Source: Stenotrophomonas sp. 24(2023)
GTDB taxonomy: Bacteria; Pseudomonadota; Gammaproteobacteria; Xanthomonadales; Xanthomonadaceae
Length of the DNA stretch: 64,000 nt
Direction of reading: 5' to 3'
NCBI RefSeq assembly: GCF_030913365.1
Contig: NZ_CP133160.1
Location: 2,394,001 to 2,458,000, forward strand
Made by a program: the position numbers and the translations under genes. Under the pieces are notes generated by a model, which worked only from the letters and a program-made list of their open reading frames with translations, had not been told where the DNA came from and ran no database searches. Positions 9,341 to 17,955 of the stretch are shown here, in pieces (position 1 is the first letter of the stretch; each line of letters opens with the position of its first letter).

Positions 9341-9425
9341 GGAAAGCGCAATCCTGGAAGCGACGATCGGGAAAACAGCGCCCGAGGATGCCCGTGCCGC
9401 TGCCGGCAATCAAACCTTTCCACCG

Positions 9426-9437
9426 TACGCAAGCGTA
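9426..9437. promoter_or_regulatory. inverted repeat upstream of fabAB, candidate operator
   Basis: TACGC-AA-GCGTA is a perfect 5+2+5 inverted repeat in the 191-bp divergent region between fabA and dinB, about 85 bp from the fabA start. Unsaturated fatty acid genes are often controlled by TetR-type regulators at such sites. No match to a particular regulator is claimed. No LexA-like box was seen before dinB. Confidence 0.35.
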
Positions 9438-9531
9438 GTGTTTTCAGGGGAAAACGCGCATCCTGTTGATGTGCAACGACCATACCTGAGCGTGTGGCCC
9501 GCCATGGTCGAACCCTCCGCTGGCACCTGAC

Positions 9532-10632
9532 ATGACCCCACTGCGCAAGATCATCCATGTGGACATGGACGCGTTCTACGCGTCGGTGGAGCAGCGTGAT
9601 GATCCCTCGCTGCGGGGCAGGCCGGTGGTGGTGGCCTGGCGCGGGGCACGTTCGGTGGTGTGCGCGGCATCCTATGAAGCGCGCGTGTTCGGTGTGCGTT
9701 CAGCGATGCCGGCCGTGCGCGCCGAACGCCTGTGCCCTGACGCGATCTTCGTGCCGCCGGACTTCGCGCGGTACAAGGCGGTGTCACGCCAGGTGCGCGA
9801 GATCTTCCACCGCCATACGGAGCTGGTCGAACCGCTGTCGCTGGACGAGGCCTACCTGGATGTCACCGCGCCGCTGAGCGGCATCGCATTGGCGACCGAC
9901 ATCGCGCGCACCATCCGCACGCAGATCCGCGAAGAAACCCACCTGACCGCTTCAGCGGGCATCGCGCCGAACAAGTTCCTGGCCAAGATCGCCTCGGACT
10001 GGCGCAAGCCCGATGGCCAGTTCGTGATTCCGCCCCAGCGTGTGGAGGCCTTCCTCACGCCGTTGCCGGTCAAGCGCGTGCCCGGCGTGGGCAAGGTGAT
10101 GGAAGGCAAGCTGGCCGCGCTGGGCATCGTCACCTGCGGCGACCTGCGCGCCTGGCCGCTGGCCTCGCTGGAAGAGGCCTTCGGCAGTTTCGGCCGCAGC
10201 CTGTACAACCGCGCGCGTGGCATCGACGAGCGGCCGGTGGAACCGGACCAGCCGGTGCAGTCGATTTCCTCCGAGGACACCTTTGCCGAAGACCTGCTGC
10301 TGGACGACCTGGCACCGGCGATCGTGCAGCTGGCCGAAAAGACCTGGCATGCCACGCGCCGCACCGAGCGCATCGGCCACACCGTGGTGCTGAAACTGAA
10401 GACCGCGCAGTTCCGCATCCTTACCCGCAGCTACACCCCCGAGCGCCCCCCGGAATCGATGGAGGAACTGCGCGACATCGCCCTGGCGCTGCGCGCCCGC
10501 GTGGACCTGCCGGCACAGACCCGCTACCGCCTGGTCGGGGTGGGGCTGGGCGGGTTCCGCGACAAGGAACCGGTGGTGCAGGGCGAGCTGTTCGAGCACG
10601 GTGCCGATGCGGCCGATGGCGTGCATCCGTAG
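9532..10632 (+). CDS. dinB: DNA polymerase IV (Y family)
   Basis: This is a translesion polymerase of 366 residues, slightly longer than E. coli DinB (351). The catalytic acidic residues are in HVDMDAFYASVEQ and LSLDEAYLDV, and the helix-hairpin-helix part reads VKRVPGVGKVMEGKL. The C-terminal little-finger domain is present, but the final residues (GELFEHGADAADGVHP) only loosely resemble a beta-clamp peptide. ATG 9532 is the first start and has only a weak ribosome site, so expression may be low. It is divergent from fabA. Confidence 0.93.
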   Translation: MTPLRKIIHVDMDAFYASVEQRDDPSLRGRPVVVAWRGARSVVCAASYEARVFGVRSAMPAVRAERLCPDAIFVPPDFARYKAVSRQVREIFHRHTELVEPLSLDEAYLDVTAPLSGIALATDIARTIRTQIREETHLTASAGIAPNKFLAKIASDWRKPDGQFVIPPQRVEAFLTPLPVKRVPGVGKVMEGKLAALGIVTCGDLRAWPLASLEEAFGSFGRSLYNRARGIDERPVEPDQPVQSISSEDTFAEDLLLDDLAPAIVQLAEKTWHATRRTERIGHTVVLKLKTAQFRILTRSYTPERPPESMEELRDIALALRARVDLPAQTRYRLVGVGLGGFRDKEPVVQGELFEHGADAADGVHP

Positions 10633-10700
10633 ACGCAGGTCGCGGCCGTCTTCCCCCCATGGCGTGGATCTTCCGGGGGTGCCGGGTCAGGCTCCATGAC

Positions 10701-11612
10701 TCACGGCCAGGCCATCTCGCCCTTGGCGACTTTCGCGCTCAGTTCCAGCGATGCGTCACCGCCCAGTGCCGGGTAGCGGGCCTGCATCGCCTTCACCAGC
10801 GCGGCGCTGTCCTTGGCCTTGGCGGTTTCCACGTCGAAGGCGCGGATGTAGCCGGCGGTGAAACGCAGCGCGCTGGTATCCAGCGCCGCACCCGGGGCGT
10901 AGTGGCCCGGAATCACCACCTTCGGCTTCAGCGCGGCCAGCGCATCGAGTGTCCGCAGCCAGTCGCGGTGTGACTGCGGGGTCTGCGTATCGGCCATCCA
11001 CACGTGCTCGCCGGCCACCACCGGAATGCCACCGACGATCGCGCGCAGGGCGGGCACCCACAGCACCGTGCGGTCCGGGGTCGGGCCATCCAGGCCGATG
11101 ATCGGCAGCCGCTGGCCTTCCAGTTCCAGCGCATCGCCCTGCAGCACCTGCGGGATGACGATGCGTGCCGGTACGTCGGCGCCCATCTTCGGCCCCCAGT
11201 ACGCCAGCTTGGCGGCCTGGGTCTGCTGGATGTGGGCGACGGTCTGCGCGGTGGCGACGATGCGGGCCTGCGGGAATGCATCCTGCAGCGTGGCCAGACC
11301 GAAGTAGTAATCCGGGTCGCCGTGGCTGATGTAGAGGGTGGTCAGCCGTTTGCCGCTGGCACGGATCTGCTCGACCAGCCGCTGCGCATCGCTGGCACCG
11401 AACTGGGCATCGACCAGCACCGCATCGTGGCGGCCTTCGATCAGCACCGAGGACACAGAGAACAGTGCCTGCGGGCCGGGATGGAAGGGGCGCAGCTGCA
11501 GCTGCGAGCGGGCAGCGGCGGCCGCGGTGGGCGTGGCCGGTGCCGCCTGCAGTGCGGGGCTGGCGAGGCCGGCGGCCAGGGCGAGGGGAAGCAGCAGGGC
11601 GGCGGTGCGCAT
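10701..11612 (-). CDS. exported MBL-fold protein with altered metal motif
   Basis: This is a 303-residue secreted protein of the metallo-beta-lactamase fold: a signal peptide ending at LQA, then the domain. The usual HxHxDH metal motif is replaced by SHGDPDYYFG, so two histidine ligands are missing. The later VIPGHYAPG segment keeps its histidine. It therefore may not be a normal two-zinc hydrolase. It resembles the Vmh-like branch of the superfamily. The gene is downstream of, and codirectional with, the NAD(P)-binding protein at 11697 (84 bp gap), probably as one operon facing the LysR gene. The substrate is unknown. Confidence 0.75.
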   Translation of the reverse strand: MRTAALLLPLALAAGLASPALQAAPATPTAAAAARSQLQLRPFHPGPQALFSVSSVLIEGRHDAVLVDAQFGASDAQRLVEQIRASGKRLTTLYISHGDPDYYFGLATLQDAFPQARIVATAQTVAHIQQTQAAKLAYWGPKMGADVPARIVIPQVLQGDALELEGQRLPIIGLDGPTPDRTVLWVPALRAIVGGIPVVAGEHVWMADTQTPQSHRDWLRTLDALAALKPKVVIPGHYAPGAALDTSALRFTAGYIRAFDVETAKAKDSAALVKAMQARYPALGGDASLELSAKVAKGEMAWP

Positions 11613-11696
11613 GGGGTTGTCCTTGTGGCGGGTGGGGCCGGGCAGGGGCCTGGCGCTGCAGCGGGGCGGCGCCGGGCCCTGCCCGCTGGGCAGGCG

Positions 11697-12335
11697 TCAG
11701 TACGCGACGGTGATGATCTGCTGCGGGTACTGGTGCGCTTCCAGTTCGGCCACGAAGGCCGCACCGTAGTCGCCGTAGCTGATGCGGCTGTGGCCACTGG
11801 CATCGGCCAGGAAGGCCTTGGCCTGCACGCGGTACTGGCCGCGTTCTTCGCCCGGGCCGATTTCCGCGGCCGGCGAGAAGAACGTCCAGTCCAGGTCATC
11901 GATGGCCTGCAGGCGGGTGAGTGCTTCGCGGTGGGCCAGGGCGTAGGGCTTGTAGGCGGCCGGGAAATCCGGCGTGTCCACCAGCTGCACGCCCGGTGCC
12001 ACTTCCAGGCTGCCGGCGCCGCCGACCACCACCACGCGCGGCACGCCGGCCTGGCGCGCGGCAGCGACCAGCTGCTCGGCAACGTTGGCGACGCGGCCGA
12101 TGTCATCGCCCGGGCGCGGGCCGTAGGCGCTGGCCAGCACATCGTGGCCGGCGATCACCGCGGCCAGCGCTTCAGCGTCATCCAGCGGGGCGATGGCCAG
12201 GCGGGCACCGGCCAGTTCGGCCGGCAGGTCGTTTTCGCTGCGGACCAGGGCGGTGACCTGGTGGCCGCGTGCGAGGGCGTGGCGGGCGATCTGGCGGCCG
12301 ATGTTGCCGGTGGCACCGACGAGGGCGATCTTCAT
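11697..12335 (-). CDS. NAD(P)-binding atypical SDR family protein
   Basis: This 212-residue Rossmann protein starts with the dinucleotide motif ALVGATGNIGRQIA. It also has LVRSENDLP and VVVGGAGSL, as in the NmrA/YwnB-like atypical SDR group that lacks the classical YxxxK pair. It probably binds NADPH and may act as a reductase or as a redox sensor. It is divergent from a LysR regulator 101 bp away and upstream of the MBL-fold gene, which suggests that the LysR protein controls the pair. Confidence 0.8.
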   Translation of the reverse strand: MKIALVGATGNIGRQIARHALARGHQVTALVRSENDLPAELAGARLAIAPLDDAEALAAVIAGHDVLASAYGPRPGDDIGRVANVAEQLVAAARQAGVPRVVVVGGAGSLEVAPGVQLVDTPDFPAAYKPYALAHREALTRLQAIDDLDWTFFSPAAEIGPGEERGQYRVQAKAFLADASGHSRISYGDYGAAFVAELEAHQYPQQIITVAY

Positions 12336-12386
12336 GGCGGGTGTTCCAGTGGGAGGGAAGGTGAGCCCACTGTAGGCCGGTCCAGT

Positions 12387-12399
12387 TGTCCGAAAAACA
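12387..12399. promoter_or_regulatory. T-N11-A site, candidate LysR-type operator
   Basis: TGT-N7-ACA (T-N11-A) lies in the 101-bp divergent gap between the LysR gene and its likely target SDR gene, where LysR-type regulators normally bind. This short motif is common by chance, so the call rests on position. Confidence 0.35.
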
Positions 12400-12436
12400 G
12401 CGTATAACGGTCAGGTTTGTTGCAGGAGTCGATCAT

Positions 12437-13390
12437 ATGGACCGCTTCACCGCCATGACCGTGTTCGTCAACGTGGCCGAGCGCGGCAGCCTGACCGCCG
12501 CTGCCGATGCGCTGGACATGTCGCGGGCGATGGTCACCCGCTACCTGGCGCAGGTGGAGCAGTGGCTGGGCGTGCGCCTGCTGCACCGGACCACCCGCCG
12601 TACCAGCCTGACCAGCGCCGGCGAGGCCGCCCTGCAGCGCTTCCGGCAGATGCTGGAGATCGGCGCGGACCTGCAGAGCGAACTGGCCAGTGATGACCCG
12701 GAACCGCACGGCACGCTGCGGGTGACCGCCAGCGTCTCCTTCGGCCAGAGCCATCTGGCGCGGGCGGTGGCCGGTTATGTGCAACGGCACCCGGCCGCCC
12801 GCATCGAGCTGCTGCTGGTGGACCGGCTGGTCAACCTGGTGGAGGAGCGCGTGGACCTGGCCGTGCGCATCGCGCGCCGGGTCGACCCGGGCCTGATCGC
12901 GCGCAAGCTGGCGACCTGCAGTTCGGTGCTGTGCGCGACGCCGGCCTACCTGCAGGCACGTGGCACGCCGCAGGTGCCGGAGGAACTGGCCACCCACAAC
13001 TGCATGACGCACCACTACGTTGCGCGCAGCGTGTGGAACCTGTTCCGCGGTGGCCGCACGATTTCCGTGGCGGTGGGCGGCAACATCAGCGCCAACGAAG
13101 CCTCGCTGCTGCTGGAAGCGGTGCGTGCCGGCGCCGGCATCGCGATGTTGCCCGCCTACCAGGTGGCACCGCTGCTGCGCCGTGGCGAACTGGTGCAGCT
13201 GCTGCCGGACTACGACCTGGAGGAACTGGGCGTGCATGCGGTGTACGCCTCGCGCCGGCAGCAGCCGGCGGTGCTGCGCTGCTTCCTCGACTACCTGGTG
13301 GAGTGCTTCGCCAGCCCTGAATTTGCCGACATCGACTGGCGCCCTGCGCGCGCGCCGCGGCGAGCGCCACGGGGCACCGGTGTACAATGA
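12437..13390 (+). CDS. LysR-family transcriptional regulator
   Basis: This is a 317-residue regulator with an N-terminal winged helix-turn-helix (MDRFTAMTVFVNVAERGSLT, then ALDMSRAMVTRYLAQ) and a type 2 periplasmic-binding-like effector domain (GTLRVTASVSFGQ, LLVDRLVNLVEERVDLAVRI). ATG 12437 is supported by CAGGAG nine bases upstream and by the exact family N-terminus; an in-frame start at 12386 is less likely. The divergent SDR/MBL operon is its probable target. Its stop overlaps the gph start (ATGA). Confidence 0.9.
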   Translation: MDRFTAMTVFVNVAERGSLTAAADALDMSRAMVTRYLAQVEQWLGVRLLHRTTRRTSLTSAGEAALQRFRQMLEIGADLQSELASDDPEPHGTLRVTASVSFGQSHLARAVAGYVQRHPAARIELLLVDRLVNLVEERVDLAVRIARRVDPGLIARKLATCSSVLCATPAYLQARGTPQVPEELATHNCMTHHYVARSVWNLFRGGRTISVAVGGNISANEASLLLEAVRAGAGIAMLPAYQVAPLLRRGELVQLLPDYDLEELGVHAVYASRRQQPAVLRCFLDYLVECFASPEFADIDWRPARAPRRAPRGTGVQ

Positions 13391-14076
13391 GCGATTCCCC
13401 GTTGCCTGGTGGCGTTGCCGTGTCCTATCCGTACCCGCTGGTGGTGTTCGACCTTGATGGCACGCTGGTGGACAGCGCCGCCGATATCGCCGAGGCACTC
13501 AACCGCACGCTGGAAGAACTGGGCGTGGCGCGCGTGGCCGAAGCCACTGTGCTCGGCTGGATCGGTGATGGCGTGCGCCGCCTGGTCGAACAGGCCGTAG
13601 AAGCGGTGGGCCTGCCGGTGGACATGGCCGCGGTGATGCCGCGCTTCATGGTGCACTACGGGGAATGCTTGCTGCGCAGCCCGCAGCTGTTCACCGGTGT
13701 GCCGGAGGCGCTGGCGCAGTTGCGCGAACGCAACGTACCGCTGGCCATCTGCACCAACAAGCCGGCGGCACTGGTGCCGCCGCTGCTGCAGCACCTGGGC
13801 ATCGGCGATGCCTTCGCGCAGGTGCTGGGGGGCGATTCACTGCCGCAGCGCAAGCCCAGTGGCGAGCCGCTGCGGCACATCGCCGCCCACTTCGGCCTGG
13901 CGCCGGCGCAGTGCCTGATGGTGGGCGATTCGATCACCGACTACCGGGCCGCGCGTGATGCCGGCATGCCCATCGCGCTGGTGCGCTACGGCTACCCGCG
14001 CGGGCTGGACCTGGATGACAGCGATGCGGTGGCCGTGATCGACGATCTGCGCGACCTGCCGGGGCTGGCCGCCTGA
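13387..14076 (+). CDS. gph: phosphoglycolate phosphatase
   Basis: This HAD-IA phosphatase of up to 229 residues removes 2-phosphoglycolate formed during DNA repair. Motif I is FDLDGTLVDSAADI, motif II the ICTNKPA region, motif III QRKPSGEPL and motif IV VGDSITDYRAARDAG. ATG 13387 overlaps the LysR stop, but an in-frame GTG at 13420 (then SYPYPLVVFDLDG) fits the family length better. A TACAAT -10-like box at 13382-13387 would serve a start at 13420. Both starts are possible. Confidence 0.85.
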   Translation: MSDSPLPGGVAVSYPYPLVVFDLDGTLVDSAADIAEALNRTLEELGVARVAEATVLGWIGDGVRRLVEQAVEAVGLPVDMAAVMPRFMVHYGECLLRSPQLFTGVPEALAQLRERNVPLAICTNKPAALVPPLLQHLGIGDAFAQVLGGDSLPQRKPSGEPLRHIAAHFGLAPAQCLMVGDSITDYRAARDAGMPIALVRYGYPRGLDLDDSDAVAVIDDLRDLPGLAA

Positions 14077-14083
14077 TCCGGCA

Positions 14084-14104
14084 GCGCCGGGCATGGCCCG
14101 GCGC
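14084..14104. repeat. 21-bp perfect palindrome (SMAG-like)
   Basis: GCGCCGGGC-ATG-GCCCGGCGC lies between the convergent ends of gph and btuB. The CATG centre and GC stem are those of SMAG/REP elements, without the GTAG end. It likely also serves as a transcript-end hairpin. Confidence 0.5.
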
Positions 14105-14112
14105 ACGATGTT

Positions 14113-15951
14113 TCACTTCGGCTGGTAGCGCATGCTCAGCTGGTACTCGCGGCCGGGCTGGTTGTACCAGGCCACGGTTTCATAGCGGCGATCGAACACG
14201 TTCGCCGCGCGGGCCAGCAGCGACCACGACGGTGTCAGTGCGTACTCGGCACGCAGGTCGAGGGTGCCGTAGCCGGCCACGGTCACGCGGTTGGCGGCAT
14301 CGTCGAAGCGCCTGCCGGCCCCCTGCGCGGTCACGCCCAGGCGCAGGTCACCGAAGCGGCGGTCCACGTCCAGCCGTGCGGTCTGGCGTGCACGCCGGGC
14401 CAGCAGGTTGTCGTACTGGCTGCTGCCGGAGGTGCGGTTGCGCGGGTCGGTCCAGCTGACCTGCGCATTGATGTCGAACCCGGCCAGGGTGGTGCCACCG
14501 GTCAGTTCCGCACCGCGGATCCGCGCCTTCTCCACCTGGTGCATCATGAAGGTGGCTGCATCGTAGGTGATCAGGTCATCGATGCGTGTTTCATACGCAT
14601 CCAGGGCCCAGCGCCAGCCCTGGCCCTGCTGGGCAATACCGATGTTCGCGCTCTTGGCCTTCTCCGGCTTCAGCGTCGGCACGCCACTCCACGGGTCATA
14701 CAGATCGCTGAAGGTCGGCGCCTTGAACGCGGTGCCGTAGCTGGCAGTGAGCCGCAGGCCGTGGTCCAGTGCCATCGCCCAGCCCAGGCTGCCGGTGGTG
14801 TGGTTGCCGAACTGCGCGTTGTCGTCGTTGCGTACGCTGGCCTGCAGCTGGTGGCGGCCGAAACGGCCCTGGTACTGCGCGAACACGCCTGTATTGCGGC
14901 GGCTGTCCACCAGATACCCGGCGCTGCTGCCATCGAGATTGTCATTGCTCCAGTCCACGCCAGCGCTGAGCAGCTGGCCCTCGGCCAAGCCGATGTCGCC
15001 CTGCAGCGAGGCCGTATCGCGATGCGTCTGCGCGCTGCCGCGTGCATCGAAGGGGCCGTAGTCCTGCGATTCGTTGTCGCTGCGGCCGACGTTGGCGGTC
15101 AGCGTCACGCGTTCGGACGGGGTGTAGCGCACCTTGCCGGCCAGCACCTGCTGACGGGTCTCTGAGTAGTTGTAATAGCCGTCGTAATGGTTCCTGCCGT
15201 CGGCGCGCAGCGCGCTGCCTTCCACCGTCCACTGGTCGTTGAACGTGTAGCCACCGCGCAGGCTCTTGGACAGGTTGCGGTAGCCATCACGGTCGGGCTC
15301 GTCGGCGCCGCAGCCGGCGAACGGCGATACCGAGCCACGGCAGGCATTGATGCCATCGGTGTGCTGGTAGGCGATGTCCGCGCCGAACCAGCCGCGCTCG
15401 GTGCCACCGCCGATGCCGCCACTGGCCTCGCGCAGGCCGTTGCTGCCGCCGCCCAGCTGCAGGTGCGGGGCGAAATCACCGGTGTTGCGGCGGGTGAAGA
15501 TCTGGATCACGCCACCGATCGCGTCGGCACCGTACAGGCTCGACTGCGGGCCGCGCACGATTTCCACCCGCTCGATCTGCGCCAGCGGCAGGTCCTGCAG
15601 CATGGCCAGGCCGAAATCGGCGGTGTTGATGCGCACGCCATCGACCAGCACCACGGTGTGCGAGGAATTGGTGCCGCGCAGGAACAGCGAGCTCTGCTTG
15701 CCCAAGCCGCCGCTGTTGGTCAGGTTGATGCCGGCACGGCCACGCAGCAGTTCCTGCAGCGAGGTGGCCTGGCTGCTTTCGATGGCAGCGCGGTCGATCA
15801 CTTGGGCCGGCGCGATGCTGTCCTGCAGGGCGATCGGGGTACGGGTGGCGGTGACCAGCACCTGGTCCAGCGCGGTGGCGGTCTCGGCCTGCGCCAGCGC
15901 CGGCAGGGTGGCCATCACGGCCAGGGACAGAACAGCAGTACGGGGCTTCAT
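14113..15951 (-). CDS. btuB: TonB-dependent vitamin B12 receptor
   Basis: This is an outer-membrane receptor of 612 residues that imports cobalamin with TonB energy. It has a signal peptide (ends ALAQA), a TonB box (DQVLVTATRTP), a plug domain (LQELLRGRAGINL, SLFLRGTNSSHTVVLVDGV, IERVEIVRGPQSSLYGADAIGG) and a 22-strand-type barrel ending in REYQLSMRYQPK. Its mRNA leader is a cobalamin riboswitch (see 16055-16250), which independently confirms the substrate. The start at 15951 gives a proper signal peptide. It is divergent from a cobC-like gene, which extends the B12 theme. Expression should fall when cobalamin is plentiful. Confidence 0.95.
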   Translation of the reverse strand: MKPRTAVLSLAVMATLPALAQAETATALDQVLVTATRTPIALQDSIAPAQVIDRAAIESSQATSLQELLRGRAGINLTNSGGLGKQSSLFLRGTNSSHTVVLVDGVRINTADFGLAMLQDLPLAQIERVEIVRGPQSSLYGADAIGGVIQIFTRRNTGDFAPHLQLGGGSNGLREASGGIGGGTERGWFGADIAYQHTDGINACRGSVSPFAGCGADEPDRDGYRNLSKSLRGGYTFNDQWTVEGSALRADGRNHYDGYYNYSETRQQVLAGKVRYTPSERVTLTANVGRSDNESQDYGPFDARGSAQTHRDTASLQGDIGLAEGQLLSAGVDWSNDNLDGSSAGYLVDSRRNTGVFAQYQGRFGRHQLQASVRNDDNAQFGNHTTGSLGWAMALDHGLRLTASYGTAFKAPTFSDLYDPWSGVPTLKPEKAKSANIGIAQQGQGWRWALDAYETRIDDLITYDAATFMMHQVEKARIRGAELTGGTTLAGFDINAQVSWTDPRNRTSGSSQYDNLLARRARQTARLDVDRRFGDLRLGVTAQGAGRRFDDAANRVTVAGYGTLDLRAEYALTPSWSLLARAANVFDRRYETVAWYNQPGREYQLSMRYQPK

Positions 15952-16054
15952 CGGCAACTCCAGATGCCGTGCACGCCCGCACGGCCAAAGGCAGGGGAGC
16001 TGCGGAACGGGGGCACGCAGGCGCTGCGCCCTGCGCAGTGCCGTCGTCGATGCC

Positions 16055-16250
16055 CACCGCATCGCAACCTGGGGCTTCCGGGCCGGTCTCCGGGCTTGCG
16101 GCCGGGTGGACATGCCACCGTCCAGGCGCCTTCCCATGCCCTGGGGCACAGTGGCGTGAGCCTGGAACTGACCTGCTTACCGTTGCGGGGGCAGCGCCGG
16201 CCTGGCCCGTGGAAGGGGCGTCACCGGCTTCCCGTTTCAACCTGCCGGCC
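16055..16250 (-). promoter_or_regulatory. cobalamin riboswitch in the btuB leader
   Basis: Read on the minus strand, the ordered conserved blocks of the cobalamin riboswitch are present: AAACGGGAAGCCGGTGACGCC, then GCTGCCCCCGCAACGGTAAGC, GCCACTG, GGGAAGGCGC, and finally the B12 box AAGCCCGGAGACCGGCC (16081-16097). Adenosylcobalamin binding should reduce btuB expression, probably by hiding the ribosome site further down the roughly 100-nt linker. The ends are approximate because the P1 helix limits were judged by eye. Confidence 0.92.
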
Positions 16251-16426
16251 ATGGCCGCAGGTCACCTGGAAGTGCGCGCAGTCTACGGCATCGGTGCCCG
16301 CCCCTGCAGGCCGGCGGTGGGCGTGCGCGGCGCCAGCCACTAGAATGCAGCTCGATCTGTCGTGGTGCCGTTGCCGATGTCCGCCCGTTCCAAGCTTCAC
16401 CTGCGTTGCCTGTCCAGGGCGCAGCC

Positions 16427-17005
16427 ATGATCCTCGACCTGGTCCGCCACGCGGGCAACGGCCGCGATGAATTCCTTGATGGCCGCAGTGATCCGCCGCA
16501 GCTTGCGCGGCTGCCGCAGGAACTGGTCGATGCCTATGCCGGCCATGACTGGGAACGGGTGATCAGCTCGCCGCGCCTGCGTTCGCTGCATACCGCCATG
16601 GCGCTGGCCACCCCGCGCGGGCTGGATGTGGAGGCCGAGGAGGAATGGGAAGAGCTGGATTTCGGCGACTGGGACGGGCAATCGCTGTTCGACCTGCCGG
16701 AACAGGCACTGGCCGCGTTCCATGCCGATCCGCATGCGTTCCCGCCGCCGAACGGCGAAAGCTGGGGCCACTTCGAGCGCCGCATCGCCCGTGCACTGGA
16801 CCGGCTGCTGGATGACGACGAACCGCCCGCCACGCTGGTGGTCAGCCACGGTGGCCCGCTGCGCATGGTGCTGTCGCTGGTCTGCGGGCTGCCGATGTCG
16901 CTGTGCTGGGCGCTGCGCATCGACCACGGCACGCGCCTGCGGGTGCGGATCGAGCGGGGCGAGGGCGGGCCGGTCGGCGAGCTGCTGGAACTGCAGCAGC
17001 CCTGA
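16427..17005 (+). CDS. cobC: histidine phosphatase family protein, probable alpha-ribazole phosphatase
   Basis: This 192-residue enzyme has the histidine-phosphatase fold: the catalytic histidine in LDLVRHAGNG, arginines in VISSPRLRSLHTA, the acid in LDFGDWDGQS and the second histidine in VVSHGGPLRM. Such proteins next to B12 genes usually dephosphorylate alpha-ribazole 5'-phosphate in assembly of the cobalamin lower ligand. The first motif reads RHAGN instead of the common RHGE/RHGQ, so activity should be confirmed. A TAGAAT -10-like box lies at 16341-16346. It is divergent from btuB; no other cob genes are in the window, so the specific name rests on context. Confidence 0.7.
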   Translation: MILDLVRHAGNGRDEFLDGRSDPPQLARLPQELVDAYAGHDWERVISSPRLRSLHTAMALATPRGLDVEAEEEWEELDFGDWDGQSLFDLPEQALAAFHADPHAFPPPNGESWGHFERRIARALDRLLDDDEPPATLVVSHGGPLRMVLSLVCGLPMSLCWALRIDHGTRLRVRIERGEGGPVGELLELQQP

Positions 17006-17044
17006 GGTGCTTCGCCGGCTCATGCCCGGCGGTGGCCATGGAGG

Positions 17045-17410
17045 TCAATCGTCGTCGGTGCTGCTGCCGGCGTCGTTGTCCGTATCGTCATCCTCGCCAT
17101 CGAACCGCCGCTCGTGCACCGGGCCCGAAGCGGGGCCGGCCGCCTTCAGCGGATGCGCGGCGATACGCGCTTCGTAATCCTGCACCAGCGCCTCGCGCTG
17201 CGCTTCGCCCAGTTCCTGCCAGTGGCAGTCCAGCAGGGCGCCTTCCAGCGAGTACAGCAGGTTCAGGCTGGGCTTGAAGCCGGCCCGCTTGACCTTGACG
17301 TAGGCCCCGACCGCACCGATGGCGGCCAGGTCCTCACGGCTGCGCAGCCCGACCTGGCGCAGCCAGGCCGCGCTCTTCGGGCCGATGTTGCGCAGCTTCG
17401 GGGCGCTCAA
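17045..17410 (-). CDS. TfoX C-terminal domain protein
   Basis: This 121-residue protein consists of a TfoX/Sxy C-terminal-type helix-hairpin-helix domain (LRNIGPKSAAWLRQVGLRSREDLAAIG, GAYVKVKRAGFKPSLNLLYSLEGAL) and a long acidic Asp/Ser tail. The N-terminal Sxy domain is absent, so it is not a full competence activator. Its start overlaps the stop of the fRMsr gene (ATGA), so the two are cotranscribed. The function is unknown; nucleic-acid binding is suggested by the fold. Confidence 0.8.
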   Translation of the reverse strand: MSAPKLRNIGPKSAAWLRQVGLRSREDLAAIGAVGAYVKVKRAGFKPSLNLLYSLEGALLDCHWQELGEAQREALVQDYEARIAAHPLKAAGPASGPVHERRFDGEDDDTDNDAGSSTDDD

Positions 17411-17889
17411 CCCAGCGCCTCCACGAACACGCGGGCAATGGCTTCCAGGCCGGCCTGGTCATCGGCATCGAAGCGGGCCAGCACCGGGCTGTCGATGTCG
17501 AACACACCGATGAGCGCATCGCCGCGCACCAGCGGCACGACCAGTTCCGAGCGCGATGCCGAATCGCAGGCGATATGGCCCGGGAAGGCATCCACATCGT
17601 CGATGCGCTGGGTCACGCGCAGGCGCGCCGCTGCGCCGCACACACCCTTGTCCAGCGGAATGCGCACGCAGGCCGGCAGGCCCTGGAACGGGCCGACGAC
17701 CAGTTCGGTGCCGTCGTACAGGTAGAAGCCCACCCAGTTCAGGTCCGGCAGGGCGTGGTAGACCAGCGCCGACAGGTTGGCGGCGTTGGCGATGCGGTCG
17801 GCTTCGCCGTGGACCAGGGCACGGGCCTGGTCCAGCAGCTGGGCGTACTGTTCCGGCTTGCTGCCGGCGAGCGAGGAGGTGGCAAACAT
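17407..17889 (-). CDS. msrC: free methionine-(R)-sulfoxide reductase (GAF domain)
   Basis: This 160-residue single-GAF protein of the fRMsr family reduces free L-methionine-(R)-sulfoxide in the cytosol. The conserved cysteines are all present: in GPFQGLPACVRI, in GVCGAAA and in IACDSASRSELVVPL. The length matches E. coli YebR (165). The gene precedes the TfoX-C gene, which it overlaps by four bases. Two further methionine sulfoxide reductases (msrA, msrB) occur only 3-6 kb away, but those are exported. Confidence 0.88.
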   Translation of the reverse strand: MFATSSLAGSKPEQYAQLLDQARALVHGEADRIANAANLSALVYHALPDLNWVGFYLYDGTELVVGPFQGLPACVRIPLDKGVCGAAARLRVTQRIDDVDAFPGHIACDSASRSELVVPLVRGDALIGVFDIDSPVLARFDADDQAGLEAIARVFVEALG

Positions 17890-17955
17890 GCCCGCAGTCT
17901 AGCAAGCACGCAGGCCGGCGATAATGGATGCTCTGTTGCCCTGCTGGAACTGTCG

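Noticed and set aside
9341..9531. LexA (SOS) box before dinB
   Set aside because: No symmetric site of the type used in Gammaproteobacteria or Xanthomonads was found in the gap.
17045..17410. Full-length competence regulator TfoX
   Set aside because: Only the C-terminal domain plus an acidic tail is present; the N-terminal Sxy domain is missing.
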